Shown: piece after piece, positions 53,058 to 61,037 of the stretch | Numbering within the stretch: the stretch's first letter is position 1 | How the letters are laid out: the number at the start of each line of letters is the position of its first letter | DNA from: Demequina pelophila | Lineage (GTDB): Bacteria; Actinomycetota; Actinomycetes; Actinomycetales; Demequinaceae | Reading direction: 5' to 3' | DNA length: 64,000 nt | NCBI RefSeq assembly: GCF_000971175.1 | Contig: NZ_BBLY01000004.1 | Coordinates: forward strand, 1-64,000 | The notes under the pieces: model-generated | Seen by the model: only the letters and a program-made list of their open reading frames with translations | Database searches by the model: none | Told to the model about the DNA's origin: nothing | Made by a program: the position numbers and the translations under genes

Positions 53058-53306
53058 ATGCGAGTGCGCTGGGGATGGGTCGCGGTGGCGGTCGCGTGCG
53101 CCCTGCTGGGGGTGCTCGTGCTGGTGCTCGCGTCCGGCGAGACCTGCGCCTCGGTGTCCGGTGGAGTCGGGGCCTCGGGGGCCTGCAGCGCCGACATCGT
53201 CGACCGGGTTCAGGCCGGCCTCATCGTGGTCGTGACGCTGCTGGGCATCGGCGCCTCGCTGCGGATCGCTCTGCGGAAGGCTCCGGAGGCGCAGCCCGCG
53301 GAGTGA
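53058..53306 (+). CDS. small membrane protein of unknown function
   Basis: An 82-residue protein with two membrane segments (WVAVAVACALLGVLVLVLA; AGLIVVVTLLGIGASLRIAL) and a loop with two cysteines (GETCASVS, GACSAD) that would lie outside and could form a disulfide. GGAGG precedes the ATG. No family is recognised. Confidence 0.65.
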   Translation: MRVRWGWVAVAVACALLGVLVLVLASGETCASVSGGVGASGACSADIVDRVQAGLIVVVTLLGIGASLRIALRKAPEAQPAE

Positions 53307-53502
53307 CGCGGGGGCTCCTCGGCGCGAGGCCGTCGCGTGGGGAGGGACGCCGAAGGGCTGGAGCCAGGCTGAATGAGAAGTGGGAAGCGCGCACAACTCG
53401 ACTACCAGGGGTATCAAAGGGCCTGGTAGGCCTCCAGTCCATGGAATGCGGTGCGCCAGTCCGGGGTGCGGTGTCGGCGCTCGGGCTGCGGGCTGGAGCG
53501 CG

Positions 53503-53709
53503 TCAGTCGAGGCCGTTGACCTGCGCGAGCTCGCTCTTCTCAGTCCAGCCTTCATCGACACGATCCTGGCGGCGCCAGCGGTGGATCGCCTGCTGGCTGA
53601 CCTCTAGATCGTGCGCGACTCTCGCGACGCTCTTGCCTGGTTCGAGCAGGTCGAGTGCTCGACGTCGGACCACAGTCCGAAGTGCACACCACCCCCGCCC
53701 GCACGGCAC
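53503..53709 (-). pseudogene. transposase OrfA remnant (IS3-like)
   Basis: A 68-codon frame containing a transposase-type helix-turn-helix (RRRALDLLEPGKSVARVAHDLEVSQQAIHRWRRQDRVDEG), then a stop where IS3 OrfA proteins normally continue into a leucine zipper. No terminal repeats or second frame adjoin it. It lies in a 610-bp gene-poor stretch (53307-53919) with lower GC than the preceding genes. Confidence 0.6.
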
Positions 53710-53871
53710 ACCTGATCAGGTAGCCAAATCGTGGGTCGGGTCAAGATGTCAACCAAAGCCGGGGCAGTCCCGACGGTTGACTTTGCCCCAGCGATCAACC
53801 CCTGCTCTCGGTCGCAGCACTGCTGCGACCTGCTGTTGATCTGTTGTTCGCACCAATGCGCGCCAGTTTGT

Positions 53872-53888
53872 TGTGAAGAATCTTCACA
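53872..53888. promoter_or_regulatory. perfect palindrome in the toxin-antitoxin promoter
   Basis: TGTGAAGA-A-TCTTCACA is a perfect 17-bp palindrome. It is placed just before a -10-like TAGGCT (53908-53913), which stands six bases from the antitoxin ATG. This is the expected position for autoregulation by the antitoxin. Confidence 0.65.
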
Positions 53889-53919
53889 CTCTCCTGAGGA
53901 AGATTGGTAGGCTCGTCCC

Positions 53920-54153
53920 ATGGCAATCGTTCGAGTGAGCACGACCCTTCCCGAAGAGGACTTCCGGTGGATGCAGCACTACGCCGCTACCCATGGCCGC
54001 AAGTCCACCGTGGTCTTCCACGAGGCTGTCGCGGATTACCGCAGGAAGCAGGAGGAGGCGGAGCTCGTCGAGCAGCTCGCCGAGGCGCATCGCGAGTGGC
54101 GCGAGGACGGCGAGCAGGAGGCCTGGGAAGCCTCCGAAGGTGACGGAGCGTGA
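53920..54153 (+). CDS. antitoxin of a MazEF-like pair
   Basis: A 77-residue protein: the N-terminal strand-helix pattern IVRVSTTLPEEDFRWMQHYAATHGRKSTVVFHEAVADYRRK is ribbon-helix-helix-like, and the acidic tail (EWREDGEQEAWEASEGDGA) should wrap the toxin. The transcript is probably leaderless. It overlaps the toxin gene by four bases. Confidence 0.75.
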   Translation: MAIVRVSTTLPEEDFRWMQHYAATHGRKSTVVFHEAVADYRRKQEEAELVEQLAEAHREWREDGEQEAWEASEGDGA

Positions 54154-54497
54154 GCCGCGGCTCCATCTGGCGCGCCGATCTTGACCCGGTCGTCGGCCAT
54201 GAAGCCAACAAGGCGCGCCTGGTCATGGTGGTCGGCAGAGACGCAGCCGCACGGCAGGCGATCGCGAACGACGGCATGGTGACAGTGGTGCCGCTGACGT
54301 CGAAACGGCTTGACCGACTGTACGGCTTCCACGTCCTGGTGCCGGCTTCGGATGCAGGCATCCCTGTCGACTCGAAGGCGCAGGCCGAGCAAGTACGCAC
54401 CGTCTCGGTACGACGCCTGATCACACAGGTCGGTCAAGCTCCGGCCCACGTCACGGAGGCCGTCGACAATGCTCTGAGGTTCTACCTCGGGCTCTGA
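54150..54497 (+). CDS. MazF/PemK-like endoribonuclease toxin
   Basis: A 115-residue protein with the PemK/MazF fold marks: RGSIWRADLDPVVGHEANKARLVMVVGRD at the N-terminus, MVTVVPLTSK, and VRTVSVRRLITQVG, where the conserved Thr/Ser contacts RNA. It cleaves mRNA and is neutralised by the preceding gene product. The GTG start overlaps the antitoxin stop. It sits between two transposase remnants just outside the integrated element. Confidence 0.88.
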   Translation: MSRGSIWRADLDPVVGHEANKARLVMVVGRDAAARQAIANDGMVTVVPLTSKRLDRLYGFHVLVPASDAGIPVDSKAQAEQVRTVSVRRLITQVGQAPAHVTEAVDNALRFYLGL

Positions 54498-54591
54498 AGC
54501 CCTCGCAGGATTCGGTCCCGGAGCCGCACTGGAGTCCTTCGCGATGAGGGCTGGGGAGCCCCCGTAGACAGCTACGGGGTAGCCCTCACAG

Positions 54592-54699
54592 TGGATCGAA
54601 CGGACCTACCACTGCCGACGCCGACAGGCCGCCCTGGGCAAGGTGGCGCCCATCGAGTACGAGACCATCATGACCACCAAAGTGGCCCTCGCCGCGTGA
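54592..54699 (+). pseudogene. C-terminal fragment of an IS3-family transposase
   Basis: Thirty-five codons and a stop reading WIERTYHCRRRQAALG then KVAPIEYE, the typical end of an IS3 OrfB integrase core (RRRxxALGxxxPxEYE). No start or catalytic DDE residues are present. The rest of the gap 54498-54859 shows nothing recognisable. Confidence 0.8.
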
Positions 54700-54859
54700 C
54701 CAACCCCTGTCACCTATCGGTGCAGCAGGCCCGGTTGAGGCTGCGCCGGATCACTCGCAGATCCTCGAGGGGCTCGCTTTCAAAGCGTTGAGAAAGCGTT
54801 GCGTGAAGACCTGAGAACTTCTCAGGTCTTCGAGAATCTAGCGGTTTACCTCGCCGTTC

Positions 54860-54895
54860 GTGGGCCCCGTGGGGCTCGAACCCACGACCTACGGA
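54860..54895. repeat. attL, displaced 3' fragment of tRNA-Lys
   Basis: Thirty-six bases identical to 63254-63289, from the anticodon-stem 3' strand to one base past the discriminator. The 5' half of a tRNA is missing here, so this is not a functional tRNA. Confidence 0.92.
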
Positions 54896-54921
54896 CTCTA
54901 AACCGGTGTTGATCCTGAGTA

Positions 54922-55056
54922 TACGTCGAGCGCGCGGATCGCGACTATTTCGCCTCGTACTAGGCGTGTTGACCTTTCGTCGCTTTACTCTCGTCGACTA
55001 GGTTTCGCGGCCAAAACGTCGAGTAAACGTCGAGTAGGTCGACGTTTTCGTCGAGT
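54922..55056. promoter_or_regulatory. integrase arm-type sites, left end
   Basis: ACGTCGAG-based repeats: 54922-54930, AAAACGTCGAGT (55013-55024), AAACGTCGAGT (55025-55035), an inverted copy GTCGACGTTTT (55038-55048) and CGTCGAGT (55049-55056). The same word occurs at the right end. The stretch 54896-55283 holds no gene that I can support. Confidence 0.7.
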
Positions 55057-55283
55057 GCTCGCCGGCGGCCGGCCGGCTGATCGTGGTGGCCCTCGAGGCC
55101 GATGCGTCGTCATGGCGCGAGGTTGGCACGCCAACCTGACGCGATCGGGCCTCGAGTGGCCGGCGAGCAGTGGGGCGGCGCGCGTTTGTGCGGCGATCGC
55201 GGCCTGCGCAAGCTTGGCAGGGCGGGCCGGCGGGGACTACGTCGAGTCTGCGCACGTTCTCGAGCAGCACGAGGGTCGGCGCG

Positions 55284-55440
55284 CTAGTCGTCGTCACGGT
55301 CGGCGGCATCGAGCAGTCGGGCGCGCCAACCTCGAGGCGGCGGCCACGGCACGCCCCACGCCTCGAGGGTCGCCCTCGTGTACCCGCCGGCGGGAGTGCG
55401 CGCCGTCGATCTCGTCGCGGGTCGGTATGCCTCGAGCCTA
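55284..55440 (-). pseudogene. phage-type ORF fragment with GVPWPPPRGW end
   Basis: The frame ends GGYTRATLEAWGVPWPPP then RGWRARLLDAADRDDD. A WGVPWPPPxGW C-terminus is common in small proteins of actinobacteriophages and their relatives. The sequence upstream in this frame has no start codon after the hairpin at 55524-55568, so the gene looks truncated, or starts at a rare codon. Confidence 0.35.
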
Positions 55441-55523
55441 GGCAGCGGCGGCCGGCGGCGAGCGCGCGACGCCCGAGCCGGCCGATCCCGGCGAGCGGCC
55501 GCCGGCGAGCGCCTGAGCGCACG

Positions 55524-55568
55524 AACGGCGCGCCCTCGACCTCGTCTCAGGGGCGCGCCGTTCGTCGT
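55524..55568 (-). terminator. terminator of the left element operon
   Basis: A 15-bp perfect stem (ACGAACGGCGCGCCC and GGGCGCGCCGTTCGT) with a 15-base loop, just after the last gene of the leftward operon. The arm coordinates are accurate to a few bases. Confidence 0.75.
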
Positions 55569-55623
55569 CTCAGCGGGCGGCCTGCGCGCTCCCGCGACAC
55601 GCGCAGGGGCGGCGGTCGCGGCC

Positions 55624-56025
55624 TCACGTGGCGGCCCATGCGTACGCGTCGGCCTTGTGCGTCGCGCGCCACCTATCGGCGGCCGCGCCGTGCGTCTCAT
55701 GCCAGGCGATCGCGGCGGCGGCGTGCGCCTCGTGCCAGGCGAGGCCGTCGGCGATTGCACGAGGCGAGGCGAGCGTCGCGCCGCCGGCGAGCCTCGAGGC
55801 GCGCGAGCCGGCGAGCACGAGTGCTGGCATGAAACCGCTCATGGGCGTCGGGTGCTGCTCGAGGTCGATCGCTTGCACGTGCCACGTGTCGCCGCCGGCG
55901 TAGCCGACGAGCACGTCGCCGGCGCTCGAGCCGGTGCAGACGCGCAGCAGGGGCCGGCCGGCGAGGCCGGCGACGGCGCTCACGCCGGGCGAGTGCTCGG
56001 CGACGCGCGGGCAGCGATCAGGCAC
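55624..56025 (-). CDS. element protein of unknown function, 133 residues
   Basis: The frame starts with GTG (MPDRCPRVAEHSPGV...). A hydrophobic first half (VSAVAGLAGRPLLRVCTGSSAGDVLVGY) is followed by an Ala/His/Trp-rich part with repeated WHEAH/WHETH/WRATH units. No family is recognised. It overlaps the preceding frame by eight bases and is followed by a terminator, so it is probably the last gene of a coupled operon. Confidence 0.5.
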   Translation of the reverse strand: MPDRCPRVAEHSPGVSAVAGLAGRPLLRVCTGSSAGDVLVGYAGGDTWHVQAIDLEQHPTPMSGFMPALVLAGSRASRLAGGATLASPRAIADGLAWHEAHAAAAIAWHETHGAAADRWRATHKADAYAWAAT

Positions 56026-56299
56026 GGCGCGGCCTCGTGAGCGCCCGCCGACGAGGCGTGCCGCAAGTCACGGCCCGCCGGCGGGGCGATTGAGAGCGAT
56101 CCAGCGAGGCCGACGCGAGGCCGGCGATCGCGGTCGCGATCGGGTCGAATCGGGCGGCATGGAGCGCGAGAGACTCCACGCGACGATCGCGGATTTCTTC
56201 CGCAGAAGAGAGCGGGTGAGAGAAGATGGAAAGCGGGAGGGGTCTTCCTTGGTCTCCCGAGAAAACGCGGGCGGGGGCGTCGCGCCGGCTAGCCGACAT
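56018..56299 (-). CDS. possible small element protein, 93 residues
   Basis: It is supported mainly by gene overlap: it starts 11 bases inside the end of the 305-residue gene and ends eight bases inside the next. The composition (Arg/Ala/Ser-rich, VESLALHAARFDPIATAIAG in the middle) is not decisive. A later GTG start near 56180 is possible. No homology is recognised. Confidence 0.35.
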   Translation of the reverse strand: MSASRRDAPARVFSGDQGRPLPLSIFSHPLSSAEEIRDRRVESLALHAARFDPIATAIAGLASASLDRSQSPRRRAVTCGTPRRRALTRPRRA

Positions 56300-57206
56300 G
56301 GTCGAACCGTCCGAACGTACGAACGTACGAGCTCGACGTCGAGCCGGCTCGACGCTCGTCGCGCTGCTGCTGCTCGCGCTGCTTCGCCCGCCATGCTTCG
56401 ACCTCGGCCTCGCGCTCGGCGGGGCGACGCTCACGCGTGGCACGGGTCGCAGCGCCGTACGCGCATGTCTCGAGCGGCGCTAGTGATACCTCGAGCACAG
56501 GTGCAGCGCCGGCCCGGTAGATCGACCCGGTAGGGCCGGCGTCGGCCGATCGCTCGCCGATCGTGGTGATGCTCGAGCCGATCGCGCCGACGTCGATCGC
56601 GCGCAGCAGCGCGCGCAGCCTCGGCCCAACGATCGTGAGGTTGATCCAGGTGCGCAAGTGACCTGGCTCGACGTCGAACACTGTCACGTGCCCGATTGGC
56701 TGCCGGCGATCGTGTCGCCAGTAGGCCGGCAGGTCGTGCAGCGCGTTGACGAGCGGGGTGCCCTTGTGCGTCACCATGCGCGGGCCGGGGTCGATCCCGG
56801 TGCGCACGGCCTCGGCGGCGCGGTGCGCGATCGGCTCAGGCTCGAACACGTGACGCGGGACCGGCGTGCACCTGACCGTGGTCGAGTCGTGCGACCAGCG
56901 GGTGTGACCGGGCCAGCCGAGCAGCCTCAGGCGATCGTGCAAGCGCTGCGCAGCGTAGTGCTCGACGTCGCCGCGCAGCTCGAGTGCCTCACGCTGCCAG
57001 GCCGGCGCGGTCGGGTCGATCGACCAGGCGGCGACGAGCATGTCGACGGCCTCAGCCGGCTCGAGGCCGGCCGGCAACAGTGCGGCCGTGCGCTCGATCG
57101 CGTACAGCGCGCGCAGCGTGCCGCCGTCGAGGCCGGCGCATACCGTGGCGCGGCTCGTCTCGTCGAGGCGGTGCCAGGCGTCGCCGGCGGCCTCGATCGC
57201 ACTCAT
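56289..57206 (-). CDS. element protein of unknown function, 305 residues
   Basis: A soluble protein beginning MSAIEAAGDAWHRLDETSRATV. It has a helical first 100 residues, a beta-rich middle (HVTVFDVEPGHLRTWINLTIVGPRLRALL) and a Glu/Gln/Arg-rich C-terminal helix (EAEVEAWRAKQREQQQRDERR). No catalytic motif is recognised. It overlaps the preceding gene by four bases (ATGA). It is the largest cargo candidate of the element. Confidence 0.65.
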   Translation of the reverse strand: MSAIEAAGDAWHRLDETSRATVCAGLDGGTLRALYAIERTAALLPAGLEPAEAVDMLVAAWSIDPTAPAWQREALELRGDVEHYAAQRLHDRLRLLGWPGHTRWSHDSTTVRCTPVPRHVFEPEPIAHRAAEAVRTGIDPGPRMVTHKGTPLVNALHDLPAYWRHDRRQPIGHVTVFDVEPGHLRTWINLTIVGPRLRALLRAIDVGAIGSSITTIGERSADAGPTGSIYRAGAAPVLEVSLAPLETCAYGAATRATRERRPAEREAEVEAWRAKQREQQQRDERRAGSTSSSYVRTFGRFDHVG

Positions 57207-57508
57207 GCGCCGGCCTCGTCGAGCTCGAGGACAACGCGCAGCCGGTCGAGCCGGCCGCGCCGCTCGACGGCCGTGCGCAGCGCGAGGCGCACGAGCGCAC
57301 GGGACGGCAGGCCGCCACGCCGGGCCGCGCTGCGCGCCTCGTGCGCGGCGGCCTCGATCGCTGCCAGGTGAGCGCGCAGCGTCGCGCGGCTCGTCGGCTC
57401 AGGGACGGCGAGCAGCCGGTCGACGTCCGACACGAGTGCGACGAGCGCCTCGAGCGCCCGGTCGTCTCGAGCGCCGGCCTCGGCGGGATGGATCGCGGTA
57501 CGCGGCAT
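57203..57508 (-). CDS. small helical element protein, 101 residues
   Basis: The frame starts MPRTAIHPAEAGARDDRALEAL. It is almost entirely predicted helix with many Arg and Ala (ATLRAHLAAIEAAAHEARSAARRGG), suggesting a coiled-coil or DNA-binding accessory protein. It is the first gene of the leftward operon next to the candidate origin and is coupled to the 305-residue gene. Confidence 0.55.
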   Translation of the reverse strand: MPRTAIHPAEAGARDDRALEALVALVSDVDRLLAVPEPTSRATLRAHLAAIEAAAHEARSAARRGGLPSRALVRLALRTAVERRGRLDRLRVVLELDEAGA

Positions 57509-57510
57509 GA

Positions 57511-58012
57511 CGGCGGCCTCTCTCGGATCGCGTGCAGTGACGACGATGCGGGGGCGCGCTAGCGGTCGCGGCGGGGGCACCTATGCCGCCCACGGTACGT
57601 CGCCATGGTCTCCCGCGCCAGAGGCAAGCCGGCTACGCCGACGAGCACGACGCCGGGCTGCCCGACTGCTCGCCTGCTCAGGCGACCACAGACTGCGGGA
57701 GCAGGCTCAGCAACTCGAGCAGTACGGCGGTCGTCGCCTACCAAGGCGACCCGACGCGCGACCGTTCCACGGTCGCCGTGGTCGACGTAGGAGACCACAA
57801 ACAAAATAGGAGTAGTGGGCGGTGGGCTATCCCCTTAAGGGGTCCGCCCGCCAGCCTGCCTGCCCGCCCATCCGCCCACTGCGCTATATCCCCTGCTAAA
57901 TGTCGTGTAGCGGTCGCCCGCCCATCCGCCCATCTTAAAGGTAATGGGCAGGTAAAATCGGGGCCGTTTTCTGTTGCGTAAATACCCTTTCGGCCCGTCG
58001 CCGCCGGGCATG
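57511..58012. other. candidate replication origin of the element
   Basis: A gene-free 0.5-kb stretch between two leftward operons. It has a 17-bp direct repeat GCCCGCCCATCCGCCCA (57862-57878 and 57916-57932), inverted related words (GTGGGCGGTGGGC near 57816, TGGGCAGG near 57945), a 12-bp palindrome CCCCTTAAGGGG (57831-57842), and unusually AT-rich patches (57930-57990). Iterons plus AT-rich DNA beside primase and RepA-like genes are typical of origins. Confidence 0.55.
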
Positions 58013-58050
58013 GATCGACCCCCGTGACGGCTCGGTCACGGGGGTCGATC
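58013..58050 (-). terminator. terminator of the Prim-Pol operon
   Basis: A perfect 16-bp stem (58013-58028 and 58035-58050) with a 6-base loop, 90 bases after the last gene of the operon. Confidence 0.8.
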
Positions 58051-58140
58051 GCGGGGTCGGTCAGGCTGCTCGGCTCGGCCAATCGGGGTGCAGGATTGCG
58101 GCCCCTGCGATGTCCTCGGCGCGCTCGTGCCGTGCGCGGT

Positions 58141-58653
58141 TCATGGCCGGTACTCGCATCCGTGGGCGACGTCGTGCACGTCGGTGAGGCGGTCGAGCAC
58201 GTGGTGCGCGTATGCGAGGGCGCGGGCGAGCGGCTGCGTTGCGTCGCCGGCGTCGCGCAGGCCGTCGACGACGAGCCTGATGAGGGCGAGCGCGTGGTCG
58301 ACGTTCGCCGGCGTCGCGTCGAATCCGTCGATCAGTCGTGCCCGCTGCTGCGCGAGGTCGAAGAATGCGACCGGGTCGGCGTCGTGACGGAGCTGCTCGG
58401 CCTCGAGCCATTCAAGGCCGGTACGGGTGATCCTGTGGCGTGTGACGCCGGCGACGTCGAGGCGGTCGACGAGGTTGAGGTCGAGCAGCGTGTGCAGTTC
58501 GTCGTCGATGCCTGTGAGGTCGTCGCCGAGCGTGGCCTCGAGGCACGCCCAGGTGCACGGGTCGCCGGCCGCAGTCGGGCCGTCTCCGTGGTCGGCGTGT
58601 GACAGGTGGTCGGCGAGCGTTCTGAGCATGGTGCGCGGTACGGGTCGAATCAT
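58141..58653 (-). CDS. element protein with winged-helix-like features
   Basis: A 170-residue protein starting MIRPVPRTMLRTLADHL behind GAGGAAC. The middle (DELHTLLDLNLVDRLDVAGVTRHRITRTGLEWLEAEQL) has the helix-wing look of a winged-helix DNA-binding domain; the C-terminal part is helical (ARALAYAHHVLDRLTDVHDV). It follows the RepA-like gene by 23 bases, so it is in the replication operon and may regulate it. Confidence 0.6.
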   Translation of the reverse strand: MIRPVPRTMLRTLADHLSHADHGDGPTAAGDPCTWACLEATLGDDLTGIDDELHTLLDLNLVDRLDVAGVTRHRITRTGLEWLEAEQLRHDADPVAFFDLAQQRARLIDGFDATPANVDHALALIRLVVDGLRDAGDATQPLARALAYAHHVLDRLTDVHDVAHGCEYRP

Positions 58654-58676
58654 GGTGAGGTTCCTCTCGTGGTGGG

Positions 58677-60065
58677 TCAGTCCTCGCCGGCGTCGTGGGC
58701 GGCGAGGCGTGCCCGGCCGAGGCTCGTGAGCGCATACAACTTGGTACGGCCGGCGCGGCGGCCCTCGTCGTCGACGAGGCGCGCGTCGACCGCGTCGCGG
58801 CGCGCTGCCAGGTACGCCGCGCCGACGTCGCCGTTCGGCTCGACGTTGAGCGAACGCCGGGCGAGTTCCTTGTTCGTGAGCGGGCCGACGGCGTCGGCGA
58901 GCGTGCGCAGGATCTTGTCGACATTGCCCTCGAGGCCGGCGTCGGGCAGCGGTGCGGACGCGGGCCGCGAGTCGACGTCGTGCCATGTGGCGCGGTGCAC
59001 GGCAAGCGACGTGACGGGCCGGTCAAGGTAGTCGCGCAGTTCCGTCTCGACGACGGCAAACTCGACGTCGATCGTCCAACGATCGCCCTGCGGGTGATCC
59101 CGAAACTTCTCGGCCTTGATCGTCACGCGCCGAGCGTCGCCGTCGCGCGTGACCTCGAGCAGCGCGTCGGGCGTGTCGCGAATCGCCGTCGACCCGCGAA
59201 ACGTGCCGTTGCGGTTCGCGTGGTGCACGGTCCACGCGGCGCGACGTGCGGCCTTGAACCGCTCGAGGGTCGCGAGAACGGTCGTCATCTGACTCGAGTT
59301 CTCGTCGGCTGCGCCGCGCACGCGGGCGAGCGTATCGACGACGACGAGGCCGACGTCGTGCTCGTCGGCGACCTCGAGCAGCGCGTCGACGTCGGGACCG
59401 TCCGCGTAGAAGTCCGGCGCGATCGTCTCGACGAGCAGGTACCCGTCGAGCAGCTCGGCCGTCACCGAGTTCGCCGTGCACCATGCGAGCACGCGCGCGA
59501 GCAGACTGCGCGAGCCTTCGGTCGTCACGTACAGCACGGGCCGCCGCTCAGGTACGTCGAACAGGCCGAGCGCTTTCCGGCCGGTCGCGAGGGCGAGCAT
59601 CACGGCGAGCACAATGAACGACTTGAACGACCCGCCGGCACCTGCCACGACGGCCGTCTGATCGGGATACACGAGCCGGTCGACGACCGGCGTCACGGGC
59701 GTCGCGAACCGCTCGCGCAACGTGGCGAAGTCGAACAGGCCGTCGGCCATGCGCTCGGCCTGCACGCCGCCGGCCTGCACCCGCTCGAGCGCCTCGGCGA
59801 CCTGTTGCGCGGCCGACTTGACGAGCGCGGCCGTCACAGGGTCGGCGTTGAACTGTGCGCCGGGCGTGTTGAGCCAATGACGTACCTCGGTCGGTATGCC
59901 GAGCCGGTCGATCGCGAGCCGGCGCGCGGCCGCGTGTGGCGACTCGAGGTCGTCGTCGCCGGGATCAGGCTCACGCTCCTCGAGGGCCGCCGCGACCTCG
60001 TCGGGGGTCGCCGGCGGGTGAATCTGCTCGAGGCCGGCGTCGCCGTCGTTGTTGTTGCTGGTCAT
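58677..60065 (-). CDS. RepA-like hexameric ATPase / helicase (AAA_25 type)
   Basis: A 462-residue RecA-fold ATPase. Walker A is GAGGSFKS (142-149), Walker B VVVD (241-244), and the TTEGSRSLLARV and VHHANRNGTFRGSTAIRDTPDALLEV segments match RepA/DnaB-like replicative helicases of plasmids and islands. A C-terminal winged-helix part (KILRTLADAVGPLTNKELARRSLNV) probably binds the origin. The start ATG overlaps the Prim-Pol stop. It should unwind the element origin. Confidence 0.85.
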   Translation of the reverse strand: MTSNNNDGDAGLEQIHPPATPDEVAAALEEREPDPGDDDLESPHAAARRLAIDRLGIPTEVRHWLNTPGAQFNADPVTAALVKSAAQQVAEALERVQAGGVQAERMADGLFDFATLRERFATPVTPVVDRLVYPDQTAVVAGAGGSFKSFIVLAVMLALATGRKALGLFDVPERRPVLYVTTEGSRSLLARVLAWCTANSVTAELLDGYLLVETIAPDFYADGPDVDALLEVADEHDVGLVVVDTLARVRGAADENSSQMTTVLATLERFKAARRAAWTVHHANRNGTFRGSTAIRDTPDALLEVTRDGDARRVTIKAEKFRDHPQGDRWTIDVEFAVVETELRDYLDRPVTSLAVHRATWHDVDSRPASAPLPDAGLEGNVDKILRTLADAVGPLTNKELARRSLNVEPNGDVGAAYLAARRDAVDARLVDDEGRRAGRTKLYALTSLGRARLAAHDAGED

Positions 60066-60877
60066 GCTGCGCGTCCTCCTGTGGTGCGTCGTGCTGAGGC
60101 GAGCGTCGTGTCGACCTCGCGCTGCTCGAGGCCGGCGGCGAGGCCGGCGCTCGTGAGTCGTGCGACCTCGCCGGCGGTGGGGTACATGGGCCATAGGCGG
60201 CACGCGGCCCAGTACAGCGCCGCGTTCCGGTTGCCTTCGACGGCCCGGGCGACATGCCGGCACAGGCCGTCGACCTTGCGGTCGCGTGCGTTGCCGTCGA
60301 GCCTCGTCGGCAGTTCGCGGGGCTGCGCCGGCGGCGGCTGCTCGAGCCGACGCTCAGCTCGTCGAGGTAGCGCGACGACGGGCTGCGCCGGGTCGAGCCA
60401 CCTGTACGGGTCGCCCGTGAGCGGGTGAGGCGACGGCGGCGCGATCACGTACCCGTGAACCTTCACGTCGACGCCGGGCACGCCGAGCGACTTCTCGAGC
60501 CTCGTGCCCGTGAGTGGCTGCCACGGCTCAGGCGGCCGCATGTACCAGGCGTGCATGCCGCCGTCGCCTCGGCCTGACAGGCTCGCCCACGTGCGCGGCA
60601 GGCTGCCGAGCGCCTGACTCAACGCCGCGAACGTGCCGCCGTTGCGCGGGTCGACGTCGAGCACGACGTGCGTCGGCGGGATCACGAGGCCGACGAGCGC
60701 CGCCGGCCAACGCTGCCACCATTCCGCGATCGTCGCGAGGTCGGTCGTCGCATCCTTGTGCCCGTGGCGAAGGTACGGCGCTTTCGCGTCGTCGCCGGCC
60801 TCGCGGCACGGGTGCACGAGCCAGCCGGCAGCGGCGTATTCGAACGCGGCGTCGAGCAGGTCGGACGGGCGCGTCAT
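60062..60877 (-). CDS. bifunctional DNA primase/polymerase (Prim-Pol, AEP type)
   Basis: This 271-residue archaeo-eukaryotic-type primase begins MTRPSDLLDAAFEYAAAGWLVHP. The metal-binding DVDPRNGG (74-81) and SGRGDGGMHAWY (101-112) are the Prim-Pol hallmarks. The C-terminal GNRNAALYWAACRLWPM is a primase-associated helical motif. Together with the RepA-like ATPase it provides element replication. It is coupled to that gene by a four-base overlap. Confidence 0.9.
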   Translation of the reverse strand: MTRPSDLLDAAFEYAAAGWLVHPCREAGDDAKAPYLRHGHKDATTDLATIAEWWQRWPAALVGLVIPPTHVVLDVDPRNGGTFAALSQALGSLPRTWASLSGRGDGGMHAWYMRPPEPWQPLTGTRLEKSLGVPGVDVKVHGYVIAPPSPHPLTGDPYRWLDPAQPVVALPRRAERRLEQPPPAQPRELPTRLDGNARDRKVDGLCRHVARAVEGNRNAALYWAACRLWPMYPTAGEVARLTSAGLAAGLEQREVDTTLASARRTTGGRAA

Positions 60878-61037
60878 GACGGGCGACCGTGGTGATCGGG
60901 TACCGTACCGAGTGCAGCGACCGCGTACAGGCTGTTCGACTGCCGTCCTACGGGATTCGACTCGACGATCGGCGTCCAAACCTCTCGAGTCTCGCCCCTG
61001 CCGGCCTCGCCCGGCGGGGGCGTTCCTGTGTCCGGCC

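Noticed and set aside
54860-54933. A second tRNA at the left end of the element
   Set aside because: Only the 3' half of a tRNA is present; the upstream bases do not pair into D-arm, anticodon or acceptor stems, so it is the displaced att fragment.
56226-56483. A plus-strand frame beginning MESGRGLPWSPEKT with a leucine-rich stretch
   Set aside because: The apparent hydrophobic segment is the antisense of the Glu/Gln/Arg-rich end of the 305-residue gene, which is better supported by gene overlaps.
57738-58082. A 114-codon frame across the candidate origin
   Set aside because: It is built on the direct repeats (WADGRA occurs twice for that reason) and crosses the 16-bp terminator stem; no start signal is seen.
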